A stretch of DNA of 64,000 bases from Bacillus vallismortis (GTDB taxonomy: Bacteria > Bacillota > Bacilli > Bacillales > Bacillaceae). How positions within the stretch are numbered: position 1 is the stretch's first letter; each line of letters begins with the position of its first letter. The stretch covers positions 4,222,363 through 4,286,362 of the forward strand of contig NZ_CP026362.1 in NCBI RefSeq assembly GCF_004116955.1, read 5' to 3'. The notes under the pieces were generated by a model. The model was not told the origin of the DNA and made no database searches. It worked only from the letters and a program-made list of their open reading frames with translations. Positions 45,154 through 54,769 of this stretch are shown here, piece by piece. Position numbers and translations under genes: made by a program.

Positions 45154-46851
45154 TCATCCTCCTGGAATCATCCAGCTGAACACGTGATGCTGCAAAAAGG
45201 TGATGATGCAAACGAGCAGTAGCAAAAACAAGCTGTGTTTAATCGTAAAGCGGAAAAGATCCGACTCCTTCCCGGCGAGCCCTACCGCGGCGCACGCCAC
45301 CGCGATCGACTGCGGCGAAATCATTTTTCCGGTGACCCCGCCTGAAGAGTTTGCGGCCACAGACAGAACAGGGTCCATGCCGACTGATAACGCGGTGACT
45401 TTCTGCAGGTTGCCGAACAGCAAGTTGGCAGATGTATCAGAGCCGGTAATAAAGACGCCGAGCCAGCCGAGAACAGGCGAAAAGAAGGTAAACATCGAGC
45501 CTGTCAGCGCGAGTGTCATCCCGAGTGTCGTACTCATTCCAGAGGAGTTGGTGACATAGGCAAAACCAACGACAGAAGCGATGGTCAAAATCGGAAACTT
45601 CAACTCTTGGATCGTTTCTTTTAAAACAGCTCCCCAGTCTCTCCACGAAATCGCCGTGATAAATTTTGACAGCACAGCGGCAATCAATATCGCAGTGCCG
45701 GCCGACCCAAGTACCTCAAGCTTGTAAAGTGCTTCAATAGGCGTACCGTCAGCATTGATAATTTGATTGTTCAACAGAGGCACACCAGGGGCAAAAGTCA
45801 GTTTTTCGCCAACTGTATTCAGCCACTTCAAGAAAACAGCGGCGCCTTCATAATGCCCGGTCAGCGCGGATTTGACAGATGGAATGCCCCATACAGAAAT
45901 CATGACTGTCAGCAGCAGAAATGGCGACCAGGCTTTAAATATCTGCCCGCCGCTATACGCAGTCGCTGCCGGATTCGTTTTCGCTGTTTCAATCGCGGCG
46001 GCAGATTCCTGTTCACCGGCAAAACGGAATGTTGTTTTCGGCTTCCACCATTTCAAAAACACAGCAAGCGCGGCCATCGAAACAAGCGCCGACAAAACAT
46101 CCGGCAGCTCAGGCCCCAAAAAATTGGAGCTAAGATATTGAACGACAGCAAAGGAAACACCGGAAACGAGAATTGCAGGCCAGACCTCAAAGGCTTTCCT
46201 GAACCCGCTCATGATGATCAGTAAATAAAGAGGAATAAAAACGGATAAAAACGGCAGCTGCCGCCCAACCATTTGCGAAATGTCCATCGCCGGAATCCCT
46301 GTCGGACCTTCTACGGCTGTAATCGGAATCCCAATCGCGCCAAAGGCAACCGGCGCCGTATTGGCAATCAAACAGATTCCCGCCGCATAAAGAGGATTAA
46401 AGCCGAGGCCCACCAGCAGCGCGGCAGAAATGGCGACCGGCGCGCCGAAGCCGGCCGCTCCTTCTAGAAAAGCCCCGAATGAGAAAGCGATCAGGAGCGC
46501 CTGAAGCCGGCGGTCATCCGTAATCGAGAGAACAGAACTGCGAATGATATCAAACTGTCCCGTTTTCACAGTAATTTTATACAAAAAAACAGACGTTACA
46601 ATGATCCAGCCGATCGGCAATAGTCCGTATACGGCTCCTTGTGTGGCGGACATCAGCGCTTTTTCCGCCGGCATCCGATAAACCAATACAGCAATCACAA
46701 GTGCGATCCCCAAGGTGGACAAGCCCGCTGTATACCCCTTCATCCGTTTAATCGCGAGCGCCCAAAAAAAGAAAATAATCGGTACAAGTGCGGCAAGCGC
46801 TGATAAAAGCAAATTTCCCCCTATAGGCGTATATGCCTGTGTCCATTGCAT
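45154..46851 (-). CDS. lutP: L-lactate permease LutP
   Basis: 565 residues from ATG 46851, seven bases after AAGGAGGGG; the open frame runs 23 codons further upstream without support. LctP family, about 13 membrane helices; SFGAFLEGAAGFGAPVAI, NTAPVAFGAIGIPI and NSSGGVTGKMISPQSIAVA are family signatures. Imports L-lactate for oxidation by LutABC. Formerly yvfH. Divergent from lutR, with a TCATC-N-GATGA operator in between. Confidence 0.95.
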   Translation of the reverse strand: MQWTQAYTPIGGNLLLSALAALVPIIFFFWALAIKRMKGYTAGLSTLGIALVIAVLVYRMPAEKALMSATQGAVYGLLPIGWIIVTSVFLYKITVKTGQFDIIRSSVLSITDDRRLQALLIAFSFGAFLEGAAGFGAPVAISAALLVGLGFNPLYAAGICLIANTAPVAFGAIGIPITAVEGPTGIPAMDISQMVGRQLPFLSVFIPLYLLIIMSGFRKAFEVWPAILVSGVSFAVVQYLSSNFLGPELPDVLSALVSMAALAVFLKWWKPKTTFRFAGEQESAAAIETAKTNPAATAYSGGQIFKAWSPFLLLTVMISVWGIPSVKSALTGHYEGAAVFLKWLNTVGEKLTFAPGVPLLNNQIINADGTPIEALYKLEVLGSAGTAILIAAVLSKFITAISWRDWGAVLKETIQELKFPILTIASVVGFAYVTNSSGMSTTLGMTLALTGSMFTFFSPVLGWLGVFITGSDTSANLLFGNLQKVTALSVGMDPVLSVAANSSGGVTGKMISPQSIAVACAAVGLAGKESDLFRFTIKHSLFLLLLVCIITFLQHHVFSWMIPGG

Positions 46852-46914
46852 CCCAAACCCCTCCTTGAAACATAAACTGGCGTATGTGTAAGCGGTTTCT
46901 AAAGATGATAGTAT

Positions 46915-46929
46915 GATCATCTGATGACT
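46915..46929. promoter_or_regulatory. Candidate LutR operator at lutP
   Basis: GATCATC-T-GATGACT; its core TCATC-N-GATGA is identical to that of the palindrome upstream of lutA at 56623-56637. Confidence 0.75.
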
Positions 46930-47080
46930 GGGTAATAAGACCAGTTACCTAGCATTATATTTTGAAAAAAAACAAAGTACAAGACTTTTTGACAAAATTG
47001 TCAAAATCTTTTGGCGCCCCCAAAAACAGAGTATAATAGATCGTAAACAGCCAGACCTACAAGTTACGGGGTGAATTGCA

Positions 47081-47803
47081 TTGAAATACAAACAGATTAA
47101 AACAAAGAAAATATATGAAGAAGTGGCGGACGCACTATTAGATATGATCAAAAATGGCGAATTGAAGCCAGGAGATAAATTAGACTCCGTTCAGGCGCTT
47201 TCCGAAAGCTTTCAAGTCAGCCGCTCAGCGGTTCGTGAAGCCCTTTCCGCGCTAAAAGCGATGGGGCTTGTCGAAATGAAACAGGGGGAAGGCACATACC
47301 TGAAGGAATTTGAGCTCAATCAAATTTCTCAGCCGCTCTCAGCTGCCCTTCTCATGAAAAAAGAGGACGTCAAGCAGCTGCTCGAGGTCAGAAAACTGCT
47401 TGAAATCGGGGTGGCAACATTAGCTGCTGAAAAACGAACAGATGACGATCTCGAAAGAATCCATGCTGCGTTAAAGGAAATGGGCAGCATTGAAGCCGAC
47501 GGGGAGCTTGGAGAGAAAGCCGACTTCGCATTTCATCTTGCGCTGGCTGACGCTTCCCAGAACGACCTTCTTAAACATCTGATGAACCACGTTTCATCAT
47601 TGCTGCTGGAAACGATGAGAGAAACACGGAAAATCTGGCTGTTTTCCAAGAAGACCTCAGTTCAGCGACTTTATGAGGAGCATGAACGAATTTACAATGC
47701 CGTGGCTGCGCAGGATGGAGCGCAGGCGGAGGCTGCCATGCTGGCGCATTTAACGAATGTGGAAGATGTGCTTTCGGGATATTTCGAGGAAAATGTACAA
47801 TAA
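47081..47803 (+). CDS. lutR: Lactate-utilisation regulator LutR (GntR/FadR)
   Basis: 240 residues from TTG 47081 after GGGGTGA. Winged helix about 5-72 (LKPGDKLDSVQALSESFQVSRSAVREALSAL) and an FCD effector domain about 95-225 with its metal-binding Asp/His residues. Represses lutP and lutABC until L-lactate is present. Confidence 0.94.
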   Translation: MKYKQIKTKKIYEEVADALLDMIKNGELKPGDKLDSVQALSESFQVSRSAVREALSALKAMGLVEMKQGEGTYLKEFELNQISQPLSAALLMKKEDVKQLLEVRKLLEIGVATLAAEKRTDDDLERIHAALKEMGSIEADGELGEKADFAFHLALADASQNDLLKHLMNHVSSLLLETMRETRKIWLFSKKTSVQRLYEEHERIYNAVAAQDGAQAEAAMLAHLTNVEDVLSGYFEENVQ

Positions 47804-47849
47804 CCAACTCATTTCCCGGGCAATTCTGCCGTTGCCAAATGAACAACCG

Positions 47850-47878
47850 AGACTGAGCCGCCAATGGTTCAGTCTTTT
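47850..47878 (+). terminator. lutR terminator
   Basis: GACTGAGCC-...-GGTTCAGTC stem followed by TTTTC. Confidence 0.65.
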
Positions 47879-47965
47879 CACTTGCAGCAGCACCTAACAT
47901 TTGTGAAAAATAAAGTAAAATATTTTACTAAAATGAATGTGAGCTGAATAATGGAGGCAGATGCA

Positions 47966-48290
47966 ATGACGACAATGAAAGACATCGCACAGGAAGCGGG
48001 ATTTTCGATTCAACTCCTGATCCCGATCATTTTGACTCGGTCAGGCCCGATTTTGCTCAAATGACAAGGAAGACAGTACATATCCTGAGCGGGAAGGGCA
48101 TAAGAGTATCGGTAACATCAGCTTCGCAAAGTATGTCTCGTCCCCTCTGATGACGCTTCATATTCATATACATGAAGTATGCAAAAATACTGTTGAAATG
48201 CTGCTTGAACAAATGCCGGACAAGAGAAGACCGGTAAAAACATGATATGTAGGTGCGCATTCATCGTCAGTAAGAGTATGAATTAAGAAT
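47966..48290 (+). pseudogene. lacR: Remnant of galactan repressor gene lacR/ganR with internal deletions
   Basis: ATG 47966 opens the LacI-type N-terminus MTTMKDIAQEAGFSI. The sequence then jumps to an effector-domain piece readable as STPDPDHFDSVRPDFAQMTRK...GHKSIG, and again to a C-terminal piece NISFAKYVSSPLMT...MLLEQMPDKRRPVKT, followed by in-frame stops. About 325 bp remain of the roughly 1 kb expected. Both the DNA-binding domain (only its first helix is left) and most of the effector domain are missing, so it cannot act as a repressor. Comparison is to LacR of B. subtilis from memory. Confidence 0.85.
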
Positions 48291-48385
48291 GGCTTAGGAG
48301 ACTAAGCCATTTTTTAGGTAAAAAATTTATTGATAGAGGTAAATAGTTGGTTTGCTCATTTTTCCAGTCGTGCTATATTAATTTT

Positions 48386-48395
48386 AAAGCGCTTT
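48386..48395 (+). promoter_or_regulatory. cre-like palindrome upstream of ganA
   Basis: AAAGCGCTTT, a perfect palindrome in a TTAAAGCGCTTTCG context that resembles the CcpA-binding cre site. It could equally be a remnant of the upstream promoter of the lost operon genes. Confidence 0.5.
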
Positions 48396-48473
48396 CGCAA
48401 CTAGCTGCAAAAGCATTTTGTGTCCGGATTAACCGCGGGGGGAACAAAAGGTTAAGAGATGAAGGAGGAGAAT

Positions 48474-50537
48474 ATGATGTCAAAGCTTGAAAAAAAGCAT
48501 GTAACAGATGCAACATTTATGCTCCACGGAGGAGACTACAATCCTGATCAGTGGCTGGATCGGCCTGATATTCTAGCCGATGATATTAAGCTGATGAAGC
48601 TTTCTCATACGAATACCTTTTCTGTCGGCATTTTTGCATGGAGCGCGCTTGAGCCGGAGGAGGGCGTGTATCAATTTGAATGGCTTGATGATATTTTTGA
48701 ACGGATTCACAGCATCGGCGGCCGGGTCATATTAGCAACCCCAAGCGGAGCGCGTCCTGCTTGGCTGTCGCAAGCCTATCCTGAAGTTTTGCGCGTCAAT
48801 GCTTCCCGCGTCAAGCAGCTGCACGGCGGAAGGCACAACCACTGCCTCACATCTAAAGTCTACCGTGAAAAAACACGTCACATCAACCGGCTATTAGCAG
48901 AACGATACGGCAATCATCCGGCGTTGTTAATGTGGCATATTTCAAACGAATACGGTGGAGAGTGCCACTGCGATCTATGCCAGCATGCTTTCAGGGAATG
49001 GCTGAAAGCAAAATATGACAACAGCCTCAAGACATTGAACCATGCGTGGTGGACTCCTTTTTGGAGCCATACATTCAATGACTGGTTACAAATTGAAAGT
49101 CCATCGCCGATCGGTGAAAATGGCTTGCACGGCCTGAACTTAGACTGGCGCCGGTTCGTCACTGAGCAAACGATTTCGTTTTATGAAAATGAAATCATCC
49201 CGCTGAGAGAACTGACACCTGATATTCCGATCACAACGAACTTTATGGCTGACACACCGGATTTGATTCCGTATCAGGGCCTCGACTACAGCAAGTTTGC
49301 AAAGCATGTCGATGTCATCAGCTGGGACGCTTACCCGGTCTGGCACAATGACTGGGAAAGCACAGCTGATTTGGCGATGAAGGTCGGCTTTATCAATGAC
49401 CTATACCGAAGCCTGAAGCAGCAGCCTTTCTTATTAATGGAGTGTACGCCAAGCGCGGTCAATTGGCATAACGTCAACAAGGCGAAGCGCCCGGGCATGA
49501 ATGTGCTGTCGTCTATGCAGATGATTGCCCACGGCTCGGACAGCGTTCTCTATTTCCAATACCGCAAATCGCGCGGATCATCAGAAAAATTGCACGGAGC
49601 AATAGTAGATCATGACAATAGCCCGAAGAACCGGGTCTTTCAGGAAGTGGCCAAAACCGGTGAAATATTAGAACGGCTGTCCGAGGTTGTCGGAACGAAG
49701 AGACCGGCTGAAACCGCTATTTTATATGACTGGGAAAACCATTGGGCACTCGAGGACGCTCAGGGGTATGCGAAGGCGACAAAACGTTACGTGCAAACCC
49801 TTCAGCAGCATTACCGCACGTTCTGGGAACACGATATCCCTGTCGATGTCATCACGAAAGAACAAGATTTTTCACCATATAAACTGCTGATCGTCCCCAT
49901 GCTTTATTTAATCAGTGAAAACACCATTTCCCATTTGAAAGCGTTTGCGTCTCGTGGCGGCACCTTAGTCATGACATATATCAGCGGGATTGTAAATGAG
50001 CATGATTTAACGTACACAGGCGGATGGCATCCAGACCTGCAAGCGATTTTCGGAATTGAGCCTCTGGAAACCGATACGCTGTACCCAAAGGATCGAAATG
50101 CTGTGAGCTATCGCAGCCAATCATATGAAATGAAGGATTATGCAACGGTGATCGATGTAAAGACCGCATCTGTAGAAGCCGTGTATCAAGAAGATTTTTA
50201 TGCGCGTACGCCAGCGGTCACAAGCCATCAGTATCAGCGGGGCAAGGCGTATTTTATCGGCGCCCGTTTGGAGGATCAATTTCATCGGGATTTCTATGAA
50301 GGACTGATCACAGATCTGTCTCTTTCTCCTGTTTTTTCGGTTCGGCACGGAAAAGGCATCTCCGTACAAGCGAGGCAGGATCAGGACAATGATTATATTT
50401 TTGTCATGAATTTCACGGAAGAAAAACAGCTTGTCACGTTTGATCAGAGTGTGAAAGATATGATGACAGGAGAAATATTATCCGGCGACCTGACGATGGA
50501 GAAATATGAAGTGAGAATCGTCGTAAACAAACATTAG
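48474..50537 (+). CDS. ganA: Beta-galactosidase GanA (GH42)
   Basis: 687 residues from ATG 48474, with GAAGGAGGAG upstream. GH42 TIM barrel (about 20-390): acid/base Glu in WHISNEYGG (about 158), nucleophile Glu in LLMECTPSAVNW (about 318), and a Cys cluster CHCDLC typical of this family's zinc site. Releases galactose from galactooligosaccharides, i.e. the last step of galactan use. It is full length although the transporter, endogalactanase and repressor genes around it are gone or broken. Confidence 0.96.
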   Translation: MMSKLEKKHVTDATFMLHGGDYNPDQWLDRPDILADDIKLMKLSHTNTFSVGIFAWSALEPEEGVYQFEWLDDIFERIHSIGGRVILATPSGARPAWLSQAYPEVLRVNASRVKQLHGGRHNHCLTSKVYREKTRHINRLLAERYGNHPALLMWHISNEYGGECHCDLCQHAFREWLKAKYDNSLKTLNHAWWTPFWSHTFNDWLQIESPSPIGENGLHGLNLDWRRFVTEQTISFYENEIIPLRELTPDIPITTNFMADTPDLIPYQGLDYSKFAKHVDVISWDAYPVWHNDWESTADLAMKVGFINDLYRSLKQQPFLLMECTPSAVNWHNVNKAKRPGMNVLSSMQMIAHGSDSVLYFQYRKSRGSSEKLHGAIVDHDNSPKNRVFQEVAKTGEILERLSEVVGTKRPAETAILYDWENHWALEDAQGYAKATKRYVQTLQQHYRTFWEHDIPVDVITKEQDFSPYKLLIVPMLYLISENTISHLKAFASRGGTLVMTYISGIVNEHDLTYTGGWHPDLQAIFGIEPLETDTLYPKDRNAVSYRSQSYEMKDYATVIDVKTASVEAVYQEDFYARTPAVTSHQYQRGKAYFIGARLEDQFHRDFYEGLITDLSLSPVFSVRHGKGISVQARQDQDNDYIFVMNFTEEKQLVTFDQSVKDMMTGEILSGDLTMEKYEVRIVVNKH

Positions 50538-50549
50538 GCTGATGCCTCC

Positions 50550-50578
50550 GCTCGATATGGGCGGATTTTTTTTTATTT
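50550..50578 (+). terminator. Possible weak terminator after ganA
   Basis: CCTCCGCTC-GATAT-GGGCGG followed by ATTTTTTTTT; short imperfect stem but a strong T run. Confidence 0.55.
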
Positions 50579-50583
50579 ACTTT

Positions 50584-50595
50584 TGAAAGCGTTCA
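50584..50595 (+). promoter_or_regulatory. cre-like site before the ganB remnant
   Basis: TGAAAGCGTTCA, matching the CcpA cre consensus, about 20 bases upstream of the remnant's ATG. Confidence 0.58.
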
Positions 50596-50614
50596 CTAAG
50601 GGGTGGGGAGTGTC

Positions 50615-50745
50615 ATGAAAAGCAGAGTGAACTTGTTCTTTGGCTGCCATCGTATGGAGTGCATTTAGTTCAACGGGATATGCCGCTGCCTTCCTTGCAG
50701 GTGTTTCAATATGCGGAGTCAGGCCATACCCCTAAGAAACGCTGA
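50615..50745 (+). pseudogene. ganB: ganB remnant: N- and C-terminal ends joined by a large deletion
   Basis: The 131 bp start with the signal-peptide region of arabinogalactan endo-1,4-galactanase (MKSRVNLFF, then after a shift a TGYAA tail) and end with codons for LPSLQVFQYAESGHTPKKR and a stop, its C-terminus as I recall it in B. subtilis. More than 1 kb of catalytic domain is missing. The GGGGTGGGGAG ribosome site and the terminator remain in place. Confidence 0.85.
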
Positions 50746-50750
50746 AACAG

Positions 50751-50788
50751 AAAACATCCATGAGATGTACCCATCTCATGGATGTTTT
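50751..50788. terminator. Bidirectional terminator between ganB remnant and rsbP
   Basis: AAAACATCCATGAGATG-N4-CATCTCATGGATGTTTT, a 17-bp perfect stem with U-rich tail; ends at the rsbP stop. Confidence 0.92.
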
Positions 50789-52002
50789 TATTTTACATCA
50801 ACTACTATAAAACATTCGTCATCACTTTTATGATGGGCTTCCTTATGGTGATGCAGTGATGTAAGGATGTTCTCTTTCAGACCAGCAATAGGCAAATCGG
50901 GGTGATCCTTTAATAAATCAAATAAATAACATGAAGCTGTGGGGTCCATCACACCATCAGTATACAGCAGGAGCCTTCCGCCGCCTTCAGTATATGAAAG
51001 GCTTTTTGACTGAAACACCGCGTCTTCAAACATCCCGATCGGAGGCGCGGTAGCGGGCAGCGGATGTTGGGTTCCGCCGGCGCCCTGCCATAATGCCGGC
51101 GGATGTCCTGCGTTGACATAATCAATTCTTTGCCGGGCTGTATCAACCTCAAGATAAATAGCCGTGCAATAATGTCTCGCTTCCTCATCATTTTGAAACA
51201 AGCTGTGCAGGTGCCGGTCTAATTCCTTCATGACTTTGTCGGGGCTGAGACCTTGCGTGATCTGGCGCTGGAACAAAGGATGAAGAGACATCGTAATCAA
51301 TGCAGATGAAATCCCGTGTCCCATCACATCAAGGATAATAATGCCGTAACGATGTTCATCAATTTGATAAAATCCGTATAGATCACCGGATAACTCACTG
51401 GATGCTTTGTAATAAGCGTCAATTTGAATCTGATCGTTTACAATCGGTTCAGTCAATGAGTATTCTTGAATCTTCCTGGCGAGCTCGAGCTCTCTTTTGG
51501 TGTTTAATTTAAATTGCTGATTTTGTTTGTTGGTCTTAAGAAGTTCTTCTTGTTTTGCCTTCAGTGTTTCCAAGGCAATTTCTAACTCAGCATTGGCTTT
51601 CTGCTTGGCAAGCAAAGCTTCCTGAGCGTCGTTTCTGGCCATTAGAAGTTCATTTTCATATTCGTTTCGTTTCCGCATCGGAATGAGAACACACTCAGTG
51701 ACGGATGCTCCTTTATCTTCTCTTACAACAGCATTGACCAGGGTGGGGATTTCTTCTCCATCACTTGTCTTCAAAGAAATGTACATTTCTTCGATGTGCT
51801 TCTCTAGTTTTAAAAGAGGCACAAAATAGAGCTGGTAGAAAAGCTGTGCGGAAACGGTCAAAATTGTATCCATATGCTGGCCGATCACCTGTTCCGAACG
51901 ATAATCCAGAATCTTGAGCAGGGTACGGTTGACAGCTATGATCGAACCCTCTTCTGACAAAGTGAGAAAACCGCATGGTGCATCATTCAATTGTTTGTCC
52001 AT
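50788..52002 (-). CDS. rsbP: Energy-stress PP2C phosphatase RsbP
   Basis: 404 residues from ATG 52002 (GAGGTG upstream). PAS domain about 5-110 (GFLTLSEEGSIIAVNRTLLKIL), coiled coil about 115-180 (AKQKANAELEIALETLKAKQEELLK), and a SpoIIE/PP2C phosphatase domain about 195-404 with SGDLYG and LDVMGHGISSALI metal-binding Asp residues and YTDGVMD. Dephosphorylates RsbV-P to activate sigma-B during energy stress; needs RsbQ. Confidence 0.95.
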   Translation of the reverse strand: MDKQLNDAPCGFLTLSEEGSIIAVNRTLLKILDYRSEQVIGQHMDTILTVSAQLFYQLYFVPLLKLEKHIEEMYISLKTSDGEEIPTLVNAVVREDKGASVTECVLIPMRKRNEYENELLMARNDAQEALLAKQKANAELEIALETLKAKQEELLKTNKQNQQFKLNTKRELELARKIQEYSLTEPIVNDQIQIDAYYKASSELSGDLYGFYQIDEHRYGIIILDVMGHGISSALITMSLHPLFQRQITQGLSPDKVMKELDRHLHSLFQNDEEARHYCTAIYLEVDTARQRIDYVNAGHPPALWQGAGGTQHPLPATAPPIGMFEDAVFQSKSLSYTEGGGRLLLYTDGVMDPTASCYLFDLLKDHPDLPIAGLKENILTSLHHHKEAHHKSDDECFIVVDVK

Positions 52003-52031
52003 TAAGAGGGTCACCTCTATCCCTTTCGTTC

Positions 52032-52844
52032 CTATATCACGTGCGCTTGCAAATAATCGCTGATCAGCTGGATCGTCTCTTCAGGATGGCTCATGTGGGG
52101 ACAATGCCCGCGAGCCTCCATTTGTCTAAGTGTACTATATGGAAGATGCTTATGCATATATTCGCCTACTGAAGCCGGTGCGATGATATCATCAGCACTT
52201 TGGAGAATCAGTGAGGGAGCTGTTACCTTCGAAAGATCCTCTCGGTGATCAGAAAAAAACGCGGCTTTTGCGAATTGGCGGGCAATCACAGGATCAGTAG
52301 AACAAAAACGGCTTTCAAGCTCTTCCTTGATGTCAGGCCGATCTGGCTGATTCAGAACCGTTCCTGCAAATACAGTTGCCCAGCCTATGTAATTTTTCTC
52401 CATCATCTCCAGCAAACCACGGAGCTGCTCCTCCTCAAATCCTCCGTAATACTCAGGGGGATCATCTAAATAACATGGAGAAGGTCCCACCATCACCAAA
52501 TGGGAAAAAAGCGCAGGGCGGCGGATGGAAGCTAGCATCCCAATCACAGCCCCGACAGAGTGCCCCACAAACACGGTCTCTTCCAGATTTAAAGCCTCGC
52601 AAACATCAAGAACATCTTGGGCATAGCCTTCAAGTGTCCGGTAACGATTCAGGTCATATGCGCGTATATCCGAATTCCCAGAACCGACGTAATCAAATAA
52701 AATAACTTGATACTCTTCCTCGAAGGCCGGCGCCACGGCATTCCACACGCTTTGATCACATCCAAAACCGGGGGCGAAAATGATAGATGTTTTGCCGTTT
52801 CCCTTCACCTTTACATCATTTCGAGACAAAATCGCTTCGTTCAT
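52032..52844 (-). CDS. rsbQ: RsbP activator RsbQ (alpha/beta hydrolase)
   Basis: 270 residues. Complete triad Ser96 (GHSVGA), Asp219 region (QSADDI) and His247 (RGHCPHMS). Required partner of RsbP; the family is related to the KAI2/D14 strigolactone receptors and probably handles a hydrophobic ligand. AAAGGAGCC stands 5-6 bases before the ATG. It is the first gene of rsbQP, with 29 bp to rsbP. Confidence 0.95.
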   Translation of the reverse strand: MNEAILSRNDVKVKGNGKTSIIFAPGFGCDQSVWNAVAPAFEEEYQVILFDYVGSGNSDIRAYDLNRYRTLEGYAQDVLDVCEALNLEETVFVGHSVGAVIGMLASIRRPALFSHLVMVGPSPCYLDDPPEYYGGFEEEQLRGLLEMMEKNYIGWATVFAGTVLNQPDRPDIKEELESRFCSTDPVIARQFAKAAFFSDHREDLSKVTAPSLILQSADDIIAPASVGEYMHKHLPYSTLRQMEARGHCPHMSHPEETIQLISDYLQAHVI

Positions 52845-53125
52845 GATTGGCTCCTTTCAGCCGATAGTTAAAGTTCAATATGTATATCATAACACTCACG
52901 GTTTGAAGAGTGTGTCTTTCTATGAAAGTAAATAGCAGTTTCATAGAATGGGGACATACGGCTCAAGCGGGCTGGATGAATTGGAAAATCTAGAGGATGG
53001 ATGGCCTAGAAACCAGCCGTGAGAATGAATATGACATTTGTCACCCGTTATCATGACACCCTATACTTCCATCAGTTTCTGCGTCATTTTACAATCAATG
53101 TAAGAGACCAGGAGGTGCTCATGTG

Positions 53126-54028
53126 ATGAATGAGGCAGTAACAGTAAGCAATGTGTCAAAACATTTTCAGAAAAAAACAGCTGTAAACAACATCAGCTTC
53201 AGCATTAAAAAAGGAGAAATTGCAGCTATCCTCGGGCCCAATGGGGCAGGGAAGACGACCGTGATCTCCATGATATTAGGATTGCTAACACCAAGCGAGG
53301 GAGAAATCAAACGATTTAACCGGGTTCCTGATGACAAACAGGTGCGGGAAAAAATAGGCGTGATGCTGCAGGAAGTGAGTGTCATGCCGGGACTGAAGGT
53401 GAATGAAATCCTCGAGCTCTTCCGAAGCTATTATCCCAATCCATTGTCCATGAAAAAACTTATTTCGTTAACAGCACTCACAAAAGAAGATTTGAAAACG
53501 AGGGCAGAAAAGTTATCCGGCGGACAAAAACGCCGTTTGAACTTTGCTTTGGCTCTTGCCGGGAATCCGGAGCTGCTGATCTTTGATGAGCCGACAGTGG
53601 GAATGGACACATCATCAAGACATCGATTCTGGCAGACCATTCATGGACTGGCCGATCAAGGAAAAACAATTATTTTTTCAACGCATTATTTGCAGGAAGC
53701 GGATGATGCCGCACAGCGAATCTTATTTTTTGCAGACGGGCGGCTTGTGGCAGACGGATCGCCTATGCAACTCCGCTCAAGGATGCAAAAACAGGCTGTT
53801 TCTTTTGAGATGCATTCAGATGAATCATTGGAACGGCTGTCCCGTCACCCGGAAGTAGAGCGGGTGATTCAGAAGCACCAAAGGATCATCATTCAAACAT
53901 CAAATACAGACAAAGTGTTAGCACTCATTTTTCAAGAAAACATACGCGCGTGCGATATCCGGATTGAGCAAGGAACGCTTGATGAGGCATTTCGCCAGCT
54001 GGCTGACGGAAACAGGGAGGCGATGTGA
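53126..54028 (+). CDS. yvfR: ABC transporter ATP-binding protein YvfR
   Basis: 300 residues from ATG 53126, 8 bases after GGAGGTG. CcmA/DrrA-type ATPase: Walker [10 protein letters not shown] (about 38-46), signature LSGGQKRR, Walker [11 protein letters not shown] and switch His in IIFSTHY. The C-terminal extension from about 220 matches linearmycin/antibiotic exporter ATPases. Operon yvfR-yvfS-yvfT-yvfU; related to the lnr linearmycin resistance system, but the substrate here is unknown. Confidence 0.92.
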   Translation: MNEAVTVSNVSKHFQKKTAVNNISFSIKKGEIAAILGPNGAGKTTVISMILGLLTPSEGEIKRFNRVPDDKQVREKIGVMLQEVSVMPGLKVNEILELFRSYYPNPLSMKKLISLTALTKEDLKTRAEKLSGGQKRRLNFALALAGNPELLIFDEPTVGMDTSSRHRFWQTIHGLADQGKTIIFSTHYLQEADDAAQRILFFADGRLVADGSPMQLRSRMQKQAVSFEMHSDESLERLSRHPEVERVIQKHQRIIIQTSNTDKVLALIFQENIRACDIRIEQGTLDEAFRQLADGNREAM

Positions 54029-54766
54029 GTGAACATGCTGCAGAAGCAAAGCATAGCTGAAATGAAAAGGGTGCTTCGGAATAAGTACTTTGTGCTTTGG
54101 TCGCTGCTGATGCCGATTGCCTTTTATTATCTCTTTACCAATGTAGTGAATACGGGCGTACCTGATCAACGTGCATGGGACGCCCACTACTTAATGTCGA
54201 TGACAGTCTTCAGTGTGATGGGGTCCTCTATTATGACGCTTGGAATCCGTATGGTTCAAGAACGGTCACAAGGCTGGACCGCCTTTATCCGCATCACGCC
54301 TCTTCCGGATCATATCTATTTATCAGCTCAGATGATCGGCCAAAGTGTGATTCACGTTTTATCCATTACCGTCATCTTTCTGTTCGGCGCGCTCATGAAT
54401 GACATTGCCCTGTCGCCGTTTGAATGGATCATGAGCGGACTGTGGATTTTGTTTGGCGCATTGCCGTTTTTAGCGTTAGGCACACTCATCGGCCGCATGA
54501 GAAAAGTAGAAACCGCAGCCGGAATCAGTAATGTGCTTTACATGCTGCTCGCTTTAGGCGGAGGCATGTGGATGCCGTTTGAGGTCATGCCTGAGGTGAT
54601 GCAGAACATTGGCCGGTGGCTTCCGTCTTATCATTTCGGTAACGGAGCGTGGGAACTTGTTCGAGGCGGGGGCCCATCATGGGAAAATATTTTGATACTA
54701 ATCACTTATTTGATGCTCTTCATGCTACTATCTAAGTATATAAGCAGAAAACAAGAAGCGGTGTGA
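54029..54766 (+). CDS. yvfS: ABC transporter permease YvfS
   Basis: 245 residues from GTG 54029, one base after the yvfR stop. ABC-2 type with six helices (about 20-40, 57-78, 103-125, 135-157, 168-188, 220-240). Works with YvfR. A two-component pair follows, as in Bacillus drug-response export modules. Confidence 0.9.
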   Translation: MNMLQKQSIAEMKRVLRNKYFVLWSLLMPIAFYYLFTNVVNTGVPDQRAWDAHYLMSMTVFSVMGSSIMTLGIRMVQERSQGWTAFIRITPLPDHIYLSAQMIGQSVIHVLSITVIFLFGALMNDIALSPFEWIMSGLWILFGALPFLALGTLIGRMRKVETAAGISNVLYMLLALGGGMWMPFEVMPEVMQNIGRWLPSYHFGNGAWELVRGGGPSWENILILITYLMLFMLLSKYISRKQEAV

Positions 54767-54769
54767 TCT

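Noticed and set aside
45763..46224. A 153-codon plus-strand frame inside lutP
   Set aside because: Composition is arginine/glutamine-rich and meaningless; antisense shadow of a membrane protein gene.
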